NCBI GenBank assembly: GCA_031551275.1
Contig: JAVBNX010000025.1
Span: 11,345-75,344 of the forward strand
Direction of reading: 5' to 3'
DNA from: JAVBMJ01 sp031551275
Lineage (GTDB): Bacteria; Bacteroidota; Bacteroidia; Bacteroidales; Rikenellaceae
Length of the DNA stretch: 64,000 nucleotides
Shown: positions 19,112 through 28,451 of the stretch, in pieces
Layout: every line of letters begins with the position of its first letter
How positions within the stretch are numbered: position 1 is the stretch's first letter
The notes under the pieces: generated by a model
The model's input: the letters and a program-made list of their open reading frames with translations, nothing else
Told to the model about the DNA's origin: nothing
Database searches by the model: none
Translations under genes and position numbers: made by a program

Positions 19112-20467
19112 ATGGATCTGCTGATCGAAAACGGAACGATCGTCAACCGGGGCCGCAGCTTTTCCGGTTACGTGCTGATCTCCGGCGACCGGATCGCCGC
19201 CACCGGAGAAGGGAGCTATCCCGCCGAATTACAGGATAATTTTCGTGGCCGACGCATCGACGCCCGGGGCAAGTTGGTGCTCCCCGGCGTGATCGACGAC
19301 CAGGTCCACTTCCGCGAACCGGGCCTCACCCGCAAGGGCGACATCGCCAGCGAGTCCGCGGCCGCCGTGGCCGGGGGCGTGACCTCGTTTATGGATATGC
19401 CCAACACCGTCCCGCCGACAACCTCGATAGGGGAATGGGAGCGCAAGAACGAGCGCGCGCAAGAGACGAGCCACGCCAACTGGGCCTTCTATTTCGGGGC
19501 TACCAACGACAACATAGAGCAGATAGCCGCCCTCGACCCGAAGAAGATCTGCGGCGTGAAGCTCTTTATGGGCTCCTCCACGGGCAACATGCTGGTCGAT
19601 GATCCCAAGACTTTGGCGGCCATTTTCGACCGGAGCCCGGTGCTGATCGCCACCCATTGCGAGGACGAGGCGATGATCCGCCGACTGGCCGCCGACTTCA
19701 AAGCCCGCTACGGGGACAAGATCCCGCCCGCCTACCACGCCGAGATCCGCAGCGCCGAAGCCTGCTACCGCTCCTCTGCCCAAGCCGTCTCCCTGGCCGA
19801 CCGCTACGGTTCCAACCTCCACGTGTTGCACATGAGCACCGCGTGCGAACTGGCCCTTTTCGACGCCAAACCGTTATCAGATAAGAAAATAACCAACGAA
19901 GTCTGCGTCCACCACCTTTGGTTCTCGCTGGAGGATTACGCGGAAAAAGGCAACCTGATCAAGTGGAATCCCTCGATCAAGACCCAAGGCGACCGCGACG
20001 CCCTGCGCGCAGGCCTGCTCAATAACAAGGTCGACGTGGTGGCCACCGACCACGCCCCCCACACCCGGGAGGAGAAGTCCCGCCCCTACTGGGAGTGTCC
20101 CTCGGGCGCGCCCATGGTGCAGCACTCGCTTACCGCGATGCTGGAACTCTCCCGTCAGGGCGTTTTGTCTGTGGACCAGGTCGTCGAAAAAATGTGCCAC
20201 GCCCCGGCCATGCGCTACGGCGTCGAAGGCAGGGGCTTTCTGGATGCGGGAATGTACGCCGACGTGGTGATCGTCGACCCGGATTCGGAGTGGACCGTCG
20301 CCCCCGAAAACATCCTCTACAAGTGCGGTTGGTCCCCCCTGGAAGCCACGACCCTCCGCAACCGCGTGCAGACCACGATCCTGAACGGCCGCATAGCCTA
20401 CTGTGAAGGGGTTTTCTCCCCCGAACGCCACGCCGCGCAGCTCACGTTCAAGGGCCTGCCCCGGTAG
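19112..20467 (+). CDS. pyrC: Dihydroorotase
   Basis: Cyclises carbamoyl-aspartate to dihydroorotate in pyrimidine synthesis. The 451-residue amidohydrolase has the metal site region IDDQVHFREPG, the lysine-bearing GVKLFMGSS (expected carbamylated Lys), STGNMLVD, ATHCEDE, HVLHMST and VATDHAPHT. The first ligand of the usual HxH pair is Gln (DQVH); I recall the same DDQVHFREPG in other Bacteroidota dihydroorotases, so this is probably a lineage feature, not inactivation. It is read together with the Dpm1-like gene. Confidence 0.9.
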   Translation: MDLLIENGTIVNRGRSFSGYVLISGDRIAATGEGSYPAELQDNFRGRRIDARGKLVLPGVIDDQVHFREPGLTRKGDIASESAAAVAGGVTSFMDMPNTVPPTTSIGEWERKNERAQETSHANWAFYFGATNDNIEQIAALDPKKICGVKLFMGSSTGNMLVDDPKTLAAIFDRSPVLIATHCEDEAMIRRLAADFKARYGDKIPPAYHAEIRSAEACYRSSAQAVSLADRYGSNLHVLHMSTACELALFDAKPLSDKKITNEVCVHHLWFSLEDYAEKGNLIKWNPSIKTQGDRDALRAGLLNNKVDVVATDHAPHTREEKSRPYWECPSGAPMVQHSLTAMLELSRQGVLSVDQVVEKMCHAPAMRYGVEGRGFLDAGMYADVVIVDPDSEWTVAPENILYKCGWSPLEATTLRNRVQTTILNGRIAYCEGVFSPERHAAQLTFKGLPR

Positions 20468-20493
20468 CGGAAAATTTATTCCCCGGTAGTGCC

Positions 20494-21360
20494 TTACTCC
20501 CCGACGACCGCCGAAGTGCTCGAGGCGCAATAGACGGCGAAATACCCCACCGCGCCGCCGGTCAAATTGGTCGTGATGTTGGAGGGCGGACCCCCGAAGA
20601 AGGGCACCTCGCCTTCGAGTTGCTCCTGGCACTGGTTGATAAAGTTGTAGTAGCCGCGCTCGATCCTGCAAAACCAGAGGAAGATATCGTCGCCCGGCCT
20701 GACGAAATAGCCATCACCCTCGTCGGGCCTGACGTCCATGAATTGCAGTGAGATGCCCTGCATGTACTGCCCGTTGAACAGGTTGTCGTCCATGATGCTT
20801 CGCTTGCTGACCTGGTCGTTGATGGGACGGCCGTTGAGCTGGAAGAGTGCAAGGTAGTAATCCGCCGAGGGGGGATCCTGCGCGTAGATGTCGGCGCTGT
20901 AAAATTCGCGCCCCATGATGTTGAACGGGCGCATCTTCATCGAATCGATTTCAATGGCCTCGATGGGCGTGGAGACGGCCGTGTAGTGCTCCTCTATGCC
21001 GTCGTCGTTGGAATCCACCTCCACGTGGAGCGTGTAGGCGACTCCGGGCGTGATGATCATCGGGGTGTTATCCCCGTTGCCGTACAGGCCCGCCGTGACG
21101 GTCAGCCGAAAGGGGATTACCTGCCCGTCGGAGCTTTCGACCCACACGTTGGCGTTGTTGACCACCGGGTTGGGCTCGTCGCTGAAATAGGGCGTCGAGA
21201 GGCCCACGCTCACGTATTGGTACTGCTGCAAGTCGCAAAGTGTCCCGCTGATGACCACCACCGGGTCGGAATCGTCGGTGTGGATCTCTATGGGGACCGT
21301 GCAGCCGGCCAGCAGCAGGGGGAGTAGCAGGGAGAGGAGTAGGGGAGCGAGGGATTTCAT
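20494..21360 (-). CDS. DUF4249 lipoprotein, copy 2
   Basis: Protein of 288 residues with a lipoprotein signal (LLLAGC, Cys19). It begins TVPIEIHTDDSDPVVVISG and ends with the GGPPSNI.TNLTGGAVGYF segment that marks DUF4249 proteins, which are encoded beside TonB-dependent receptors. It is likely a surface or periplasm-facing partner of the receptor. It is the last gene of the receptor operon and is paralogous to copy 1 along its full length. Confidence 0.85.
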   Translation of the reverse strand: MKSLAPLLLSLLLPLLLAGCTVPIEIHTDDSDPVVVISGTLCDLQQYQYVSVGLSTPYFSDEPNPVVNNANVWVESSDGQVIPFRLTVTAGLYGNGDNTPMIITPGVAYTLHVEVDSNDDGIEEHYTAVSTPIEAIEIDSMKMRPFNIMGREFYSADIYAQDPPSADYYLALFQLNGRPINDQVSKRSIMDDNLFNGQYMQGISLQFMDVRPDEGDGYFVRPGDDIFLWFCRIERGYYNFINQCQEQLEGEVPFFGGPPSNITTNLTGGAVGYFAVYCASSTSAVVGE

Positions 21361-21369
21361 GGTCAGCGT

Positions 21370-22233
21370 TTATTCGGTTACCTCCCTTGTTACCGACGAG
21401 GAGCTGTACCCCGCGAAGTAGCCCACCGCGCCGCCCGTCAGATTGGTTACGATGTTCGAGGGAGGCCCCCCGAAGAAGGGCGATTCGCCCTGTTGCTGGT
21501 GCTGGCACTGGTTGATAAAGTCGTAATAGCCGCGCTCGATCCGGCTCAGGTAGAGGGTCAGCACGTCGCCCGGCTTGAGGTGCTCGCGCTTGATGTTGTC
21601 GGGCGAGGGCGAGCGCGAGTCGCTGAAGAGTTGCAGTGATATCCCATTGATGTACTGGCCGTTGAAGAGTTGGTCGTCCATCGTGGCCAGGTCGATGATC
21701 GAGTTGTTGACCAGCGAATCGTTCAGCACGAAGCGCGAGAGGTAGTAATCCTCGCTCGGGGGGTCCTGTGCGTAGAGGTAGGCCCCGTAGAGCATATAGC
21801 CCATGATATCGACGTTGCGTATCTGCATCGAATCGATCGGTATGGGGGTGATCACGGTGGTCGAGGCCTGGTACAGCTCCGGGATGCCGTCCCCGTCGAA
21901 GTCGAGCGAGACGTTCAATGTGTAGCCCCTGCCCGGGACCGGGTCGAAGGGGAACGCGCTCTGGTAGAGCCCCGGCGAGTCGGGGCGCGACAGGTAGGGG
22001 ATGATCATCCCCTCGGTGGGCTCGATCCACACCTCGGCGTCGCCGACCATTTGGTCGGGCTCGTCGCTGAAGTAGGGGGCCGATACGCTGACCGTGACGT
22101 ACTGGTTGTCGGTCAGATCGGACAGCACCCCGTAGATGACCAGCACGGGGTTCGAGTCCCTCGTGTCGATCTCGAAGGGGACCGTGCACGAGGCCAGGAG
22201 CGCCGACAGGAATATGGTAATCCGCGCCCTCAA
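21370..22233 (-). CDS. DUF4249 lipoprotein, copy 1
   Basis: Protein of 287 residues with lipoprotein signal (LLASC) and the same TVPFEI..RDSNPVLVI opening and GGPPSNIVTNLTGGAVGYFAGY ending as copy 2. The only start that keeps the signal peptide is a TTG at 22231-22233, whose last two bases overlap the TGA stop of the receptor (TTGA), a translationally coupled arrangement. Likely an accessory surface lipoprotein of the TonB receptor; its ligand is unknown. Confidence 0.83.
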   Translation of the reverse strand: MRARITIFLSALLASCTVPFEIDTRDSNPVLVIYGVLSDLTDNQYVTVSVSAPYFSDEPDQMVGDAEVWIEPTEGMIIPYLSRPDSPGLYQSAFPFDPVPGRGYTLNVSLDFDGDGIPELYQASTTVITPIPIDSMQIRNVDIMGYMLYGAYLYAQDPPSEDYYLSRFVLNDSLVNNSIIDLATMDDQLFNGQYINGISLQLFSDSRSPSPDNIKREHLKPGDVLTLYLSRIERGYYDFINQCQHQQQGESPFFGGPPSNIVTNLTGGAVGYFAGYSSSSVTREVTE

Positions 22234-24509
22234 AACTTAAAGTTGTAAGTGATCGACGGGATGATGCTGAACAGGTAGGTCATCTCCGCCTGCGGGTAGG
22301 CCCCGTCCTGGTTGAAGGTGATGATCCAGGCGTTCTTCCTGGCGTAGGCGTTGTAGATCGAGAGGTTCCACTCGCTCTTCCAACGCTTCCTGCTGTCTGG
22401 TTTTGGGATGTAGTTCAGCGAGAGGTCGAGCCGATGGTAGTCGGGCTTGCGGTACTCGTTGCGCCCCGAGTAGATGGGAAAATAGTTGTTGCCGATCTGG
22501 AAGCGCCCGGTGGGGTAGGTGGTCGGGTTGCCCGTCGCGTAGACCCACACGGCCGAGGCGCTTACCTTGGGCGAGAAGGACCAGTTGGCCACGATGTTCA
22601 CGCAATGGGTCTTGTCGTAGGGGGCCAGGTAGCTCTTTCCGCCGTTGATCTCGGGGATGGTCCTTTCGGAGCGCGACAGGGTGTAGTTCACAAAGCCCGT
22701 CAGCCTTCCATGGTTCTTGCGCACCATGACCTCCATGCCGTAGCTGTGGCCGTGCCCGGTGCGGATCTCCCCCTCCAGGGTGCGATTCAGCAGCAGTTGG
22801 GCGTGGTCGGCGAAGTCGATCACGTTGTGCAGGCGTTTGTAGTAGAACTCCACCGAGGCCTCGACCGCGTGGTCGAAAAAGTCGTGGAAGTAGCCCGCCG
22901 AGAGGATGTCCGCCGTCTGGGGCCTCACGTTGGGGCTGGCCGGGAACCAGATCGTCAAAGGGCTCCCCGCCGAGGAGTTTTCGGCCTGCTGCAAATACTG
23001 CACGTTGCGCGCGTAGGAAGCCTTGATCGAGGAGCGCTCGCCCAACAACGCCACCGCCCCGATGCGGGGTTCGAGTCTCTGGTAGTGGTTGAATATCTTC
23101 CCTTTGCCGTAGACCAGCGAGTCGGCCAGGTCATGCTCCGCATCGAAGATGTACGACGTGGTGGCCCCCATGTTCTGGAACAACGACCACCGCAGGCCGT
23201 ACCGCAGCGTGAGCCATTTGGTCGGCGATTGTTCGTTGGAGAGGTATAGGGCGTGCTCCAACGCGTTGCCTTTCGGGGTCTTGTACTCGGCGTACCCTTC
23301 GGCCGTGGCGGTCGCCGGGTCGATCAAATGGAGCGTGGAGCTCGCCCCGTAGCTCAGGTTGAACCACTTGTTGAAGTGCTGGTCGAAATCGGTGCGGAGC
23401 GTGAAGTCCCGGATCTTGCTCTTCCAGGCCGCCCCCTCCATGCCGATATCCGACCCCAGGGCGTAGGAGTAGTCGCTAAAAAGCGCCCCCGTCACGGCCT
23501 GGAAGCCCTCGTGAAAGGTGTGCGTCCAGTTCAGCGCCCCCGTCCCGTTGCCGTACTTGAACATCCCGGCCGGGGCCGAGAAATTGTCCTTGCCGAAGTA
23601 GCCCGAAAAGTCGAGGCGGTCGCGCCAGGAGAATTTATGCGAGAGTTTGCCGTTCAAATCATAAAAGTAGATCGAACTTTTGCGCAGGTCCTTGTCCGAT
23701 GAGAGTTTTAAGAACAGGTCGGCGTAGCTCCGCCTGAAACCCGCCATCCAGGAGGTCTTCTCGCCCCAGGGCCCGCGCAGGGTCAGCCGCGTGGAGATCA
23801 GGCCGATGCCGCCCTCCATGCCGAAACTCTCGGGGTCGTCCTTGCGGCTCTGCACCGAGAGCAACGAGGAGAGCCTGCCCCCATATTTGAGGGGCATATC
23901 GCCCTTGTAGAGCTCCAGGCCGCTGATGGCGTCGTTGTTGAAGACCGAGAAGAATCCCAGCAGGTGTGATGCGTTGTAGACCGCCGCGTTGTCCAGCAGG
24001 ATCAGGTTCTGGTCGGGCGAGCCGCCCCTCACGCTGAATCCGGACCCCCCTTCGCTGACGGGCGTGACCCCAGGCAGCAACTGGACGGCCTTGAGGATGT
24101 CGACCTCGCCGAGCAAAGCGGGCATGGCCTTGACCTGGGCGATCGAGAGCTTTTCGATGCCCGTCCCCATCCGGCTCAGCACGGGTCCCGAGCCGCGCGA
24201 GACGACCGAGATCTGCTCCATCTGCCTGACGTCGGGATCGAGCGCGAAGTCGATCTCGCTGCCTTTGGCGGGGGCCTCTTTGGGGGTGTAGCCGATGTAG
24301 GTAACTTTCAGGGTCGCGTTTTCGCGCTCCACCTCGATGCGGTAGAGGCCCTGCGCGTCGGAGGTCGTCCCCCGGGAGCTGCCCTCCACCCTGACCGAAG
24401 CGCCCGGCAGGGGATTGCCCGTCGCGCTGTCGGTAATCCGCCCGGTTACGGGACGTCCCCAGACGGGGACGGCACATAGCAATAAGAAAAGGGTCGCGCG
24501 GAATTTCAC
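22230..24509 (-). CDS. TonB-dependent outer-membrane receptor
   Basis: Protein of 759 residues: signal peptide (MKFRATLFLLLCAVPVWG), a carboxypeptidase-regulatory-like beta domain (about 20-95, RPVTGRITDSATGNPLPGA), a plug domain (about 110-225, with LPGVTP, FSVRGGSPDQNL and YGGRLSS) and a 22-stranded barrel ending in a terminal aromatic (ITYNFKF). The size is smaller than SusC-type receptors, and no SusD follows; two DUF4249 lipoproteins follow instead. The substrate is unknown; a small peptide or metal complex is as likely as a glycan. Confidence 0.92.
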   Translation of the reverse strand: MKFRATLFLLLCAVPVWGRPVTGRITDSATGNPLPGASVRVEGSSRGTTSDAQGLYRIEVERENATLKVTYIGYTPKEAPAKGSEIDFALDPDVRQMEQISVVSRGSGPVLSRMGTGIEKLSIAQVKAMPALLGEVDILKAVQLLPGVTPVSEGGSGFSVRGGSPDQNLILLDNAAVYNASHLLGFFSVFNNDAISGLELYKGDMPLKYGGRLSSLLSVQSRKDDPESFGMEGGIGLISTRLTLRGPWGEKTSWMAGFRRSYADLFLKLSSDKDLRKSSIYFYDLNGKLSHKFSWRDRLDFSGYFGKDNFSAPAGMFKYGNGTGALNWTHTFHEGFQAVTGALFSDYSYALGSDIGMEGAAWKSKIRDFTLRTDFDQHFNKWFNLSYGASSTLHLIDPATATAEGYAEYKTPKGNALEHALYLSNEQSPTKWLTLRYGLRWSLFQNMGATTSYIFDAEHDLADSLVYGKGKIFNHYQRLEPRIGAVALLGERSSIKASYARNVQYLQQAENSSAGSPLTIWFPASPNVRPQTADILSAGYFHDFFDHAVEASVEFYYKRLHNVIDFADHAQLLLNRTLEGEIRTGHGHSYGMEVMVRKNHGRLTGFVNYTLSRSERTIPEINGGKSYLAPYDKTHCVNIVANWSFSPKVSASAVWVYATGNPTTYPTGRFQIGNNYFPIYSGRNEYRKPDYHRLDLSLNYIPKPDSRKRWKSEWNLSIYNAYARKNAWIITFNQDGAYPQAEMTYLFSIIPSITYNFKF

Positions 24510-24513
24510 GATG

Positions 24514-24521
24514 CAAAGATA
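24514..24521 (-). promoter_or_regulatory. -7 box of the TonB receptor operon, abutting the start codon
   Basis: TATCTTTG on the minus strand, exact match to TAnnTTTG, ends only four bases before the ATG at 24509. The predicted transcript start falls at or next to the ATG, so this mRNA may be leaderless or nearly so. Confidence 0.55.
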
Positions 24522-24597
24522 GCAATTTGTGCAAAGGTTGGTTACAATAAAGCCACATTCTCCCTTGCCGTGCAGCCTGAACCCCGGCTTTTTTGCT

Positions 24598-24605
24598 TAC
24601 CTTTG
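24598..24605 (+). promoter_or_regulatory. -7 box for the GH78-sulfatase operon
   Basis: TACCTTTG, exact TAnnTTTG match, 29 bases before the ATG at 24635. No convincing -33 element at 19-21 bases. Confidence 0.5.
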
Positions 24606-24634
24606 ACTTAGTTAAACTACCAAACTTTCGTGTG

Positions 24635-26917
24635 ATGAAGAGACTCCTGTTGCTGTCCGCCCTGATTCCCGCCCTCTGCTTCGGACAGGCGAAATGGATC
24701 ACGGCCGTCGAGAGCCAGAGCGCCACCGGCGAGTGGCTCTGTTTCCGCAGCGATTTTAAACTCGACGCCAAACCCGCCGAAGCGGTGGCCCGGATCGCCG
24801 TCGACAGCAAGTACTGGCTGTGGATCAACAACCAACCGGTCCTACTCGAGGGCGGCGTCAAACGCGGCCCCAACCCGCAGGATACCTATTGCGATGCGGT
24901 AGACCTCGCCCCCTGGCTCAAAGAGGGCGGCAACACGGTCGCCATCCTGGTCTGGCACTTCGGCAAGGAGGGCTTCTCCCATAACCCGAGCGGCAAGGCG
25001 GGTTTGCTGTTCGACTGCCCGGCCGTCAAAATTTCCAGCAACGGGAGCTGGAAAGCGATGGTCCATCCCGCTTTCTTTATCCCCGCCCAGCCATGGCCCA
25101 ACTTCCGTCTGAGCGAGTCGAGCATTGGCTTCGACGCCAACTACGACGTCGAGGGCTGGATGGCCGGCGAGCTCAAGGGCAAGCCCTGGCATCCGGCACG
25201 GGAGATAGGCACGGAAGGATCCGCCCCCTGGGGCAAGCTCCACGACCGGGTCATCCCCCAGTTCAAGAATTTCGGCCTGCGCGAGTATGTCTCCACGGAG
25301 CTCAAACCGGGCGAAAAGTTGGATACGCTGGTCTGCACGATGCCCTACAACCTCCACGCCAACCCCTGGCTGAAGGTCGACGCGAAGGGCGGCGAGAGGA
25401 TCGTCATGCTTACCGACCACTACACCGGCGGCGGACCCTATAACCTGCGGGCCGAGTACATCGCCAAACCGGGTATCCAGGAGTACGAGAGCCTGGGCTG
25501 GATCAACGGCCACAAAATGTACTACCTGCTACCCAAGGGGCTGAAGCCCGAGAAGGTCATGTACCGCGAGACGGGCTACGACACCGAATTCACGGGCAAA
25601 TTCCAGTGCAGCGACGAATTCTTCAACCGCCTGAACCAAAAAGCGGTACGGACGCTCTACGTTACCATGCGCGATACCTACATGGATTGCCCCGACCGCG
25701 AGCGCGCCCAATGGTGGGGCGACGAAGTGAACGAGTCGGGCGAGGCTTTCTACGCGCTCGACCCGAAGAGCCATTTGCTGATGAAAAAAGGGATGTACGA
25801 GCTGATCGGCTGGCAGCGCCCCGACGGGTCGATCTATTCGCCCGTCCCATCCTCCAACTACAACAGCGAGCTGCCCGGCCAGATGCTCGCCTCGGTGGGG
25901 TACTACGGCTTTTGGAACTACTACCTCAACACGGGCGACCGGAAGCCCATCGAGGACCTCTACGACGGGGTGCGCCGCTACCTCAAAGCGTGGACGATCG
26001 AAGCCGACGGCACGGTGGCATTCCGCCAGGGGGGCTGGACCTGGGGCGACTGGGGGATCAACGTCGACAAACCGGCCCTTTTCAACGCCTGGTACAGCCT
26101 CGCCCTAAAGGGCGCGCGCAACATGGCCGAAGTGATTGGCCGCGAGGCCGACGTGCAGGAGTACGCCGCCGCGATGGAGCGCCTCAAAGAGGGTTTCAAC
26201 CGAAAATTCTGGAACGGCAAGGCCTACCGCAGCCCCGACTACACCGGGGATACCGACGACCGTGTGCAGGCCCTTGCCGTGGTGGCAGGCATGGTGCCCG
26301 AAAAGCTCTATCCGGCCATCTTCGAAGTGATTAAGACCCAGGAGTATGCCAGCCCTTATATGGAGAAGTACGTGACCGAGGCACTCTTTATGATCGGCCA
26401 GGGCAAGTACGGCCTGGAGCGCCACAAACGCCGCTTCGCCGAGCAGGTCGACGATCCCGACTGCACCACCCTGTACGAAGGGTGGGGAGTGGGTGCGAAG
26501 GGCTTCGGCGGCGGCACGATGAACCACGCGTGGAGCGGCGGCGGGTTGACCCTGTTGTACCAGTACGTCTGCGGGATCAGCCCCGTGGAGCCGGGCTTTA
26601 AACGCTTCCAGGTCATGCCTGACCCCGCCGGTTTGAAGCAGGCCAGTGCGCAATTCGTCTCGGTGGCGGGAGAGATCGCCGCCTCGTTTGCCGACAACGG
26701 CAAGACCTTTACCCTGGAGGTAAGCGTCCCCGAAGGTACGGTGGCCGATATCGGCATCCCGGCCGCCGGGGTCAAAGAGGTGCTTTACAAGGGCCGCGCC
26801 ATTTGGAAACGCGGGCGTTTCGCTCCCGCCGAGGGGTTGAAGCCCGGCGCGACGAACGCCAAATACATCAAATTCGTCGCCGGGGAAGGCGACTGGAAAC
26901 TTGAAGCCAGAAAGTAA
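24635..26917 (+). CDS. GH78-family alpha-L-rhamnosidase-like glycoside hydrolase
   Basis: Protein of 760 residues with a signal peptide ending near LCFGQ; the ATG at 24635 is chosen for that reason. An N-terminal beta-sandwich region carries a WLWINNQPV strand; the (alpha/alpha)6 catalytic domain has DCPDRERAQWWGD, in which Asp351, Glu356 and Asp363 keep the spacing of the catalytic Asp/Glu/Asp of characterised GH78 enzymes, and a downstream TLYEGWG supplies the second acid. A C-terminal beta domain follows. Likely a periplasmic exo-acting rhamnosidase. It is ten bases upstream of a sulfatase and presumably acts with it on a sulfated glycan. Confidence 0.83.
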   Translation: MKRLLLLSALIPALCFGQAKWITAVESQSATGEWLCFRSDFKLDAKPAEAVARIAVDSKYWLWINNQPVLLEGGVKRGPNPQDTYCDAVDLAPWLKEGGNTVAILVWHFGKEGFSHNPSGKAGLLFDCPAVKISSNGSWKAMVHPAFFIPAQPWPNFRLSESSIGFDANYDVEGWMAGELKGKPWHPAREIGTEGSAPWGKLHDRVIPQFKNFGLREYVSTELKPGEKLDTLVCTMPYNLHANPWLKVDAKGGERIVMLTDHYTGGGPYNLRAEYIAKPGIQEYESLGWINGHKMYYLLPKGLKPEKVMYRETGYDTEFTGKFQCSDEFFNRLNQKAVRTLYVTMRDTYMDCPDRERAQWWGDEVNESGEAFYALDPKSHLLMKKGMYELIGWQRPDGSIYSPVPSSNYNSELPGQMLASVGYYGFWNYYLNTGDRKPIEDLYDGVRRYLKAWTIEADGTVAFRQGGWTWGDWGINVDKPALFNAWYSLALKGARNMAEVIGREADVQEYAAAMERLKEGFNRKFWNGKAYRSPDYTGDTDDRVQALAVVAGMVPEKLYPAIFEVIKTQEYASPYMEKYVTEALFMIGQGKYGLERHKRRFAEQVDDPDCTTLYEGWGVGAKGFGGGTMNHAWSGGGLTLLYQYVCGISPVEPGFKRFQVMPDPAGLKQASAQFVSVAGEIAASFADNGKTFTLEVSVPEGTVADIGIPAAGVKEVLYKGRAIWKRGRFAPAEGLKPGATNAKYIKFVAGEGDWKLEARK

Positions 26918-26927
26918 ACGAACCGAT

Positions 26928-28349
26928 ATGAAAACATCTTTTTTGTTGACCCTGCCGCTGGCCATGACCGCCACCGCCGTCCAGGCCAAGGCGAAAGCTC
27001 CCGTCCAACGCCCCAACATCATCTTTATCCTGACCGACGACCAGCGCTGGGACGCGATGGGCTGCGCGGGCAACCCGGTCATCCAAACCCCCGCGATCGA
27101 CGGGCTGGCCCGCAACGGGATCTACTTCCGCAACACCTACGCCACCACCTCGATCAGTTGCGTCTCGCGCGCCTCGATCTTTACCGGCCAGCACCAGGCC
27201 TGCCACGGCATCACGGGCTTCGACCGCCACCTCTCGCCCGCGCAGCTCGCCGACAGCTACCCCGTGCAGTTGCGCAACGCGGGCTACTACACCGCCTTTC
27301 TGGGCAAGTACGGCGTGGGCGATGACCAGGGCGTGCCCAAGGAGGCCTACGACTATTTCCGCACCTTTACCGGGCAAGGCCGCTACTGGGACAGCCAACC
27401 CGGCGAGGGCGACCACATGACCGTGCGCCAGGGCAAGCAGATTCTCGAATTTTTGCAGGCCCGCGACAAGGATAAGCCCTTCTGCCTCTCGGTCAGCTTC
27501 AAGGCCCCCCACTGCCAGGACGAGGAGCGAGCCAAAGGCGGCGAGGAGTTCCCCGCCGAGCCCCGCGATATGCAGCTCTACCAGGACGATTTTATCCCGT
27601 ACCCCTACACCCGCGACGACAAGTACTACCTGGACTTCCCCGACTGGTTCCGCTACTCCGGGGCCAAGAACAAGGAGAACGAGGCCCGCGTGCGCTGGAG
27701 GTACCGCTTCGCTACGGACAGCATGTACCAGGCCACGACCAAAAAATATTTCCGCCTGATCACGGGCGTCGACCGCCAGGTGGGCCTGATGATGGAGGAG
27801 CTTAAAAAGCAGGGGCTGATGGAGAACACCGTCATCATCTACATGGCCGACAACGGCTACTACCTGGCCGAGCACGGCCTGGCGGGCAAATGGTTCGCCC
27901 ACGAGGAGTCGGTGCGCCTGCCGCTGATCATCTGCGACGGCCGCACACCCGAAAAGAAACGCGGCAAGACCGTCGACCAACTGGCGTTGAACATCGACAT
28001 AGCCCCCACCATCCTGGCCTTCGCGGGCGTGGAGGCCCCGGCCGCCATGCAGGGAGCCTCCCTGGCCGCTTTCTACGGCGGAACGCCCAAAAACTGGCGC
28101 AAGGATTACTACTACGAATACTCCTTCAATCCCAAAGGCATCCACCTGCCCGAGTGCGAGGGCATTATCGGCGGCAGGTACAAATACATCCGCTATGCCG
28201 CCGACGGCAACGAGTGGCTGACCCTGTACGACCTCAAAAACGACCCCTACGAGACGACCAACCTGGCCCCGGACCCCGCTTACGCCGAGATACTCGCCGA
28301 ACTGGTCCAAAGGACCGCGCAGTACAAGCGAGACGCATCGGGAAAATGA
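26928..28349 (+). CDS. Sulfatase, S1 family, serine-type
   Basis: Protein of 473 residues with a signal peptide ending near AVQAK. The alkaline-phosphatase-fold metal motif is ILTDDQR (37-40 region). The position that must become formylglycine is Ser77 in SCVSR (77-81), so this is a serine-type enzyme needing a radical-SAM maturase (anSME); none is encoded in the window. The late motif MADNGYYLAEHGLAGKW and the C-terminal LYDLKNDPYET are normal for sulfatases. Paired with the GH78 gene. The ATG at 26928 is preferred to one at 26901, which would add nine polar residues. Confidence 0.9.
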   Translation: MKTSFLLTLPLAMTATAVQAKAKAPVQRPNIIFILTDDQRWDAMGCAGNPVIQTPAIDGLARNGIYFRNTYATTSISCVSRASIFTGQHQACHGITGFDRHLSPAQLADSYPVQLRNAGYYTAFLGKYGVGDDQGVPKEAYDYFRTFTGQGRYWDSQPGEGDHMTVRQGKQILEFLQARDKDKPFCLSVSFKAPHCQDEERAKGGEEFPAEPRDMQLYQDDFIPYPYTRDDKYYLDFPDWFRYSGAKNKENEARVRWRYRFATDSMYQATTKKYFRLITGVDRQVGLMMEELKKQGLMENTVIIYMADNGYYLAEHGLAGKWFAHEESVRLPLIICDGRTPEKKRGKTVDQLALNIDIAPTILAFAGVEAPAAMQGASLAAFYGGTPKNWRKDYYYEYSFNPKGIHLPECEGIIGGRYKYIRYAADGNEWLTLYDLKNDPYETTNLAPDPAYAEILAELVQRTAQYKRDASGK

Positions 28350-28407
28350 AACCGCGCGGCAGAAGCCCGATTTTCGGCTAAAGGTTCGATTTTTGCACCA
28401 AACACGC

Positions 28408-28415
28408 TATCTTTG
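28408..28415 (+). promoter_or_regulatory. -7 box for the S41 peptidase gene
   Basis: TATCTTTG, exact TAnnTTTG match, 36 bases before the ATG at 28452. A TTCG at 28385-28388 lies 19 bases upstream as a weak -33 element. Confidence 0.5.
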
Positions 28416-28451
28416 CAGTAATACGGTGTGTTTTTTTACGTTATTCCCTCA

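Noticed and set aside
19112..20467. Loss of the first histidine of the dihydroorotase HxH motif (DQVH) as a sign of inactivation
   Set aside because: I recall the same DDQVHFREPG sequence in other Bacteroidota dihydroorotases, and the lysine and later metal ligands are intact.
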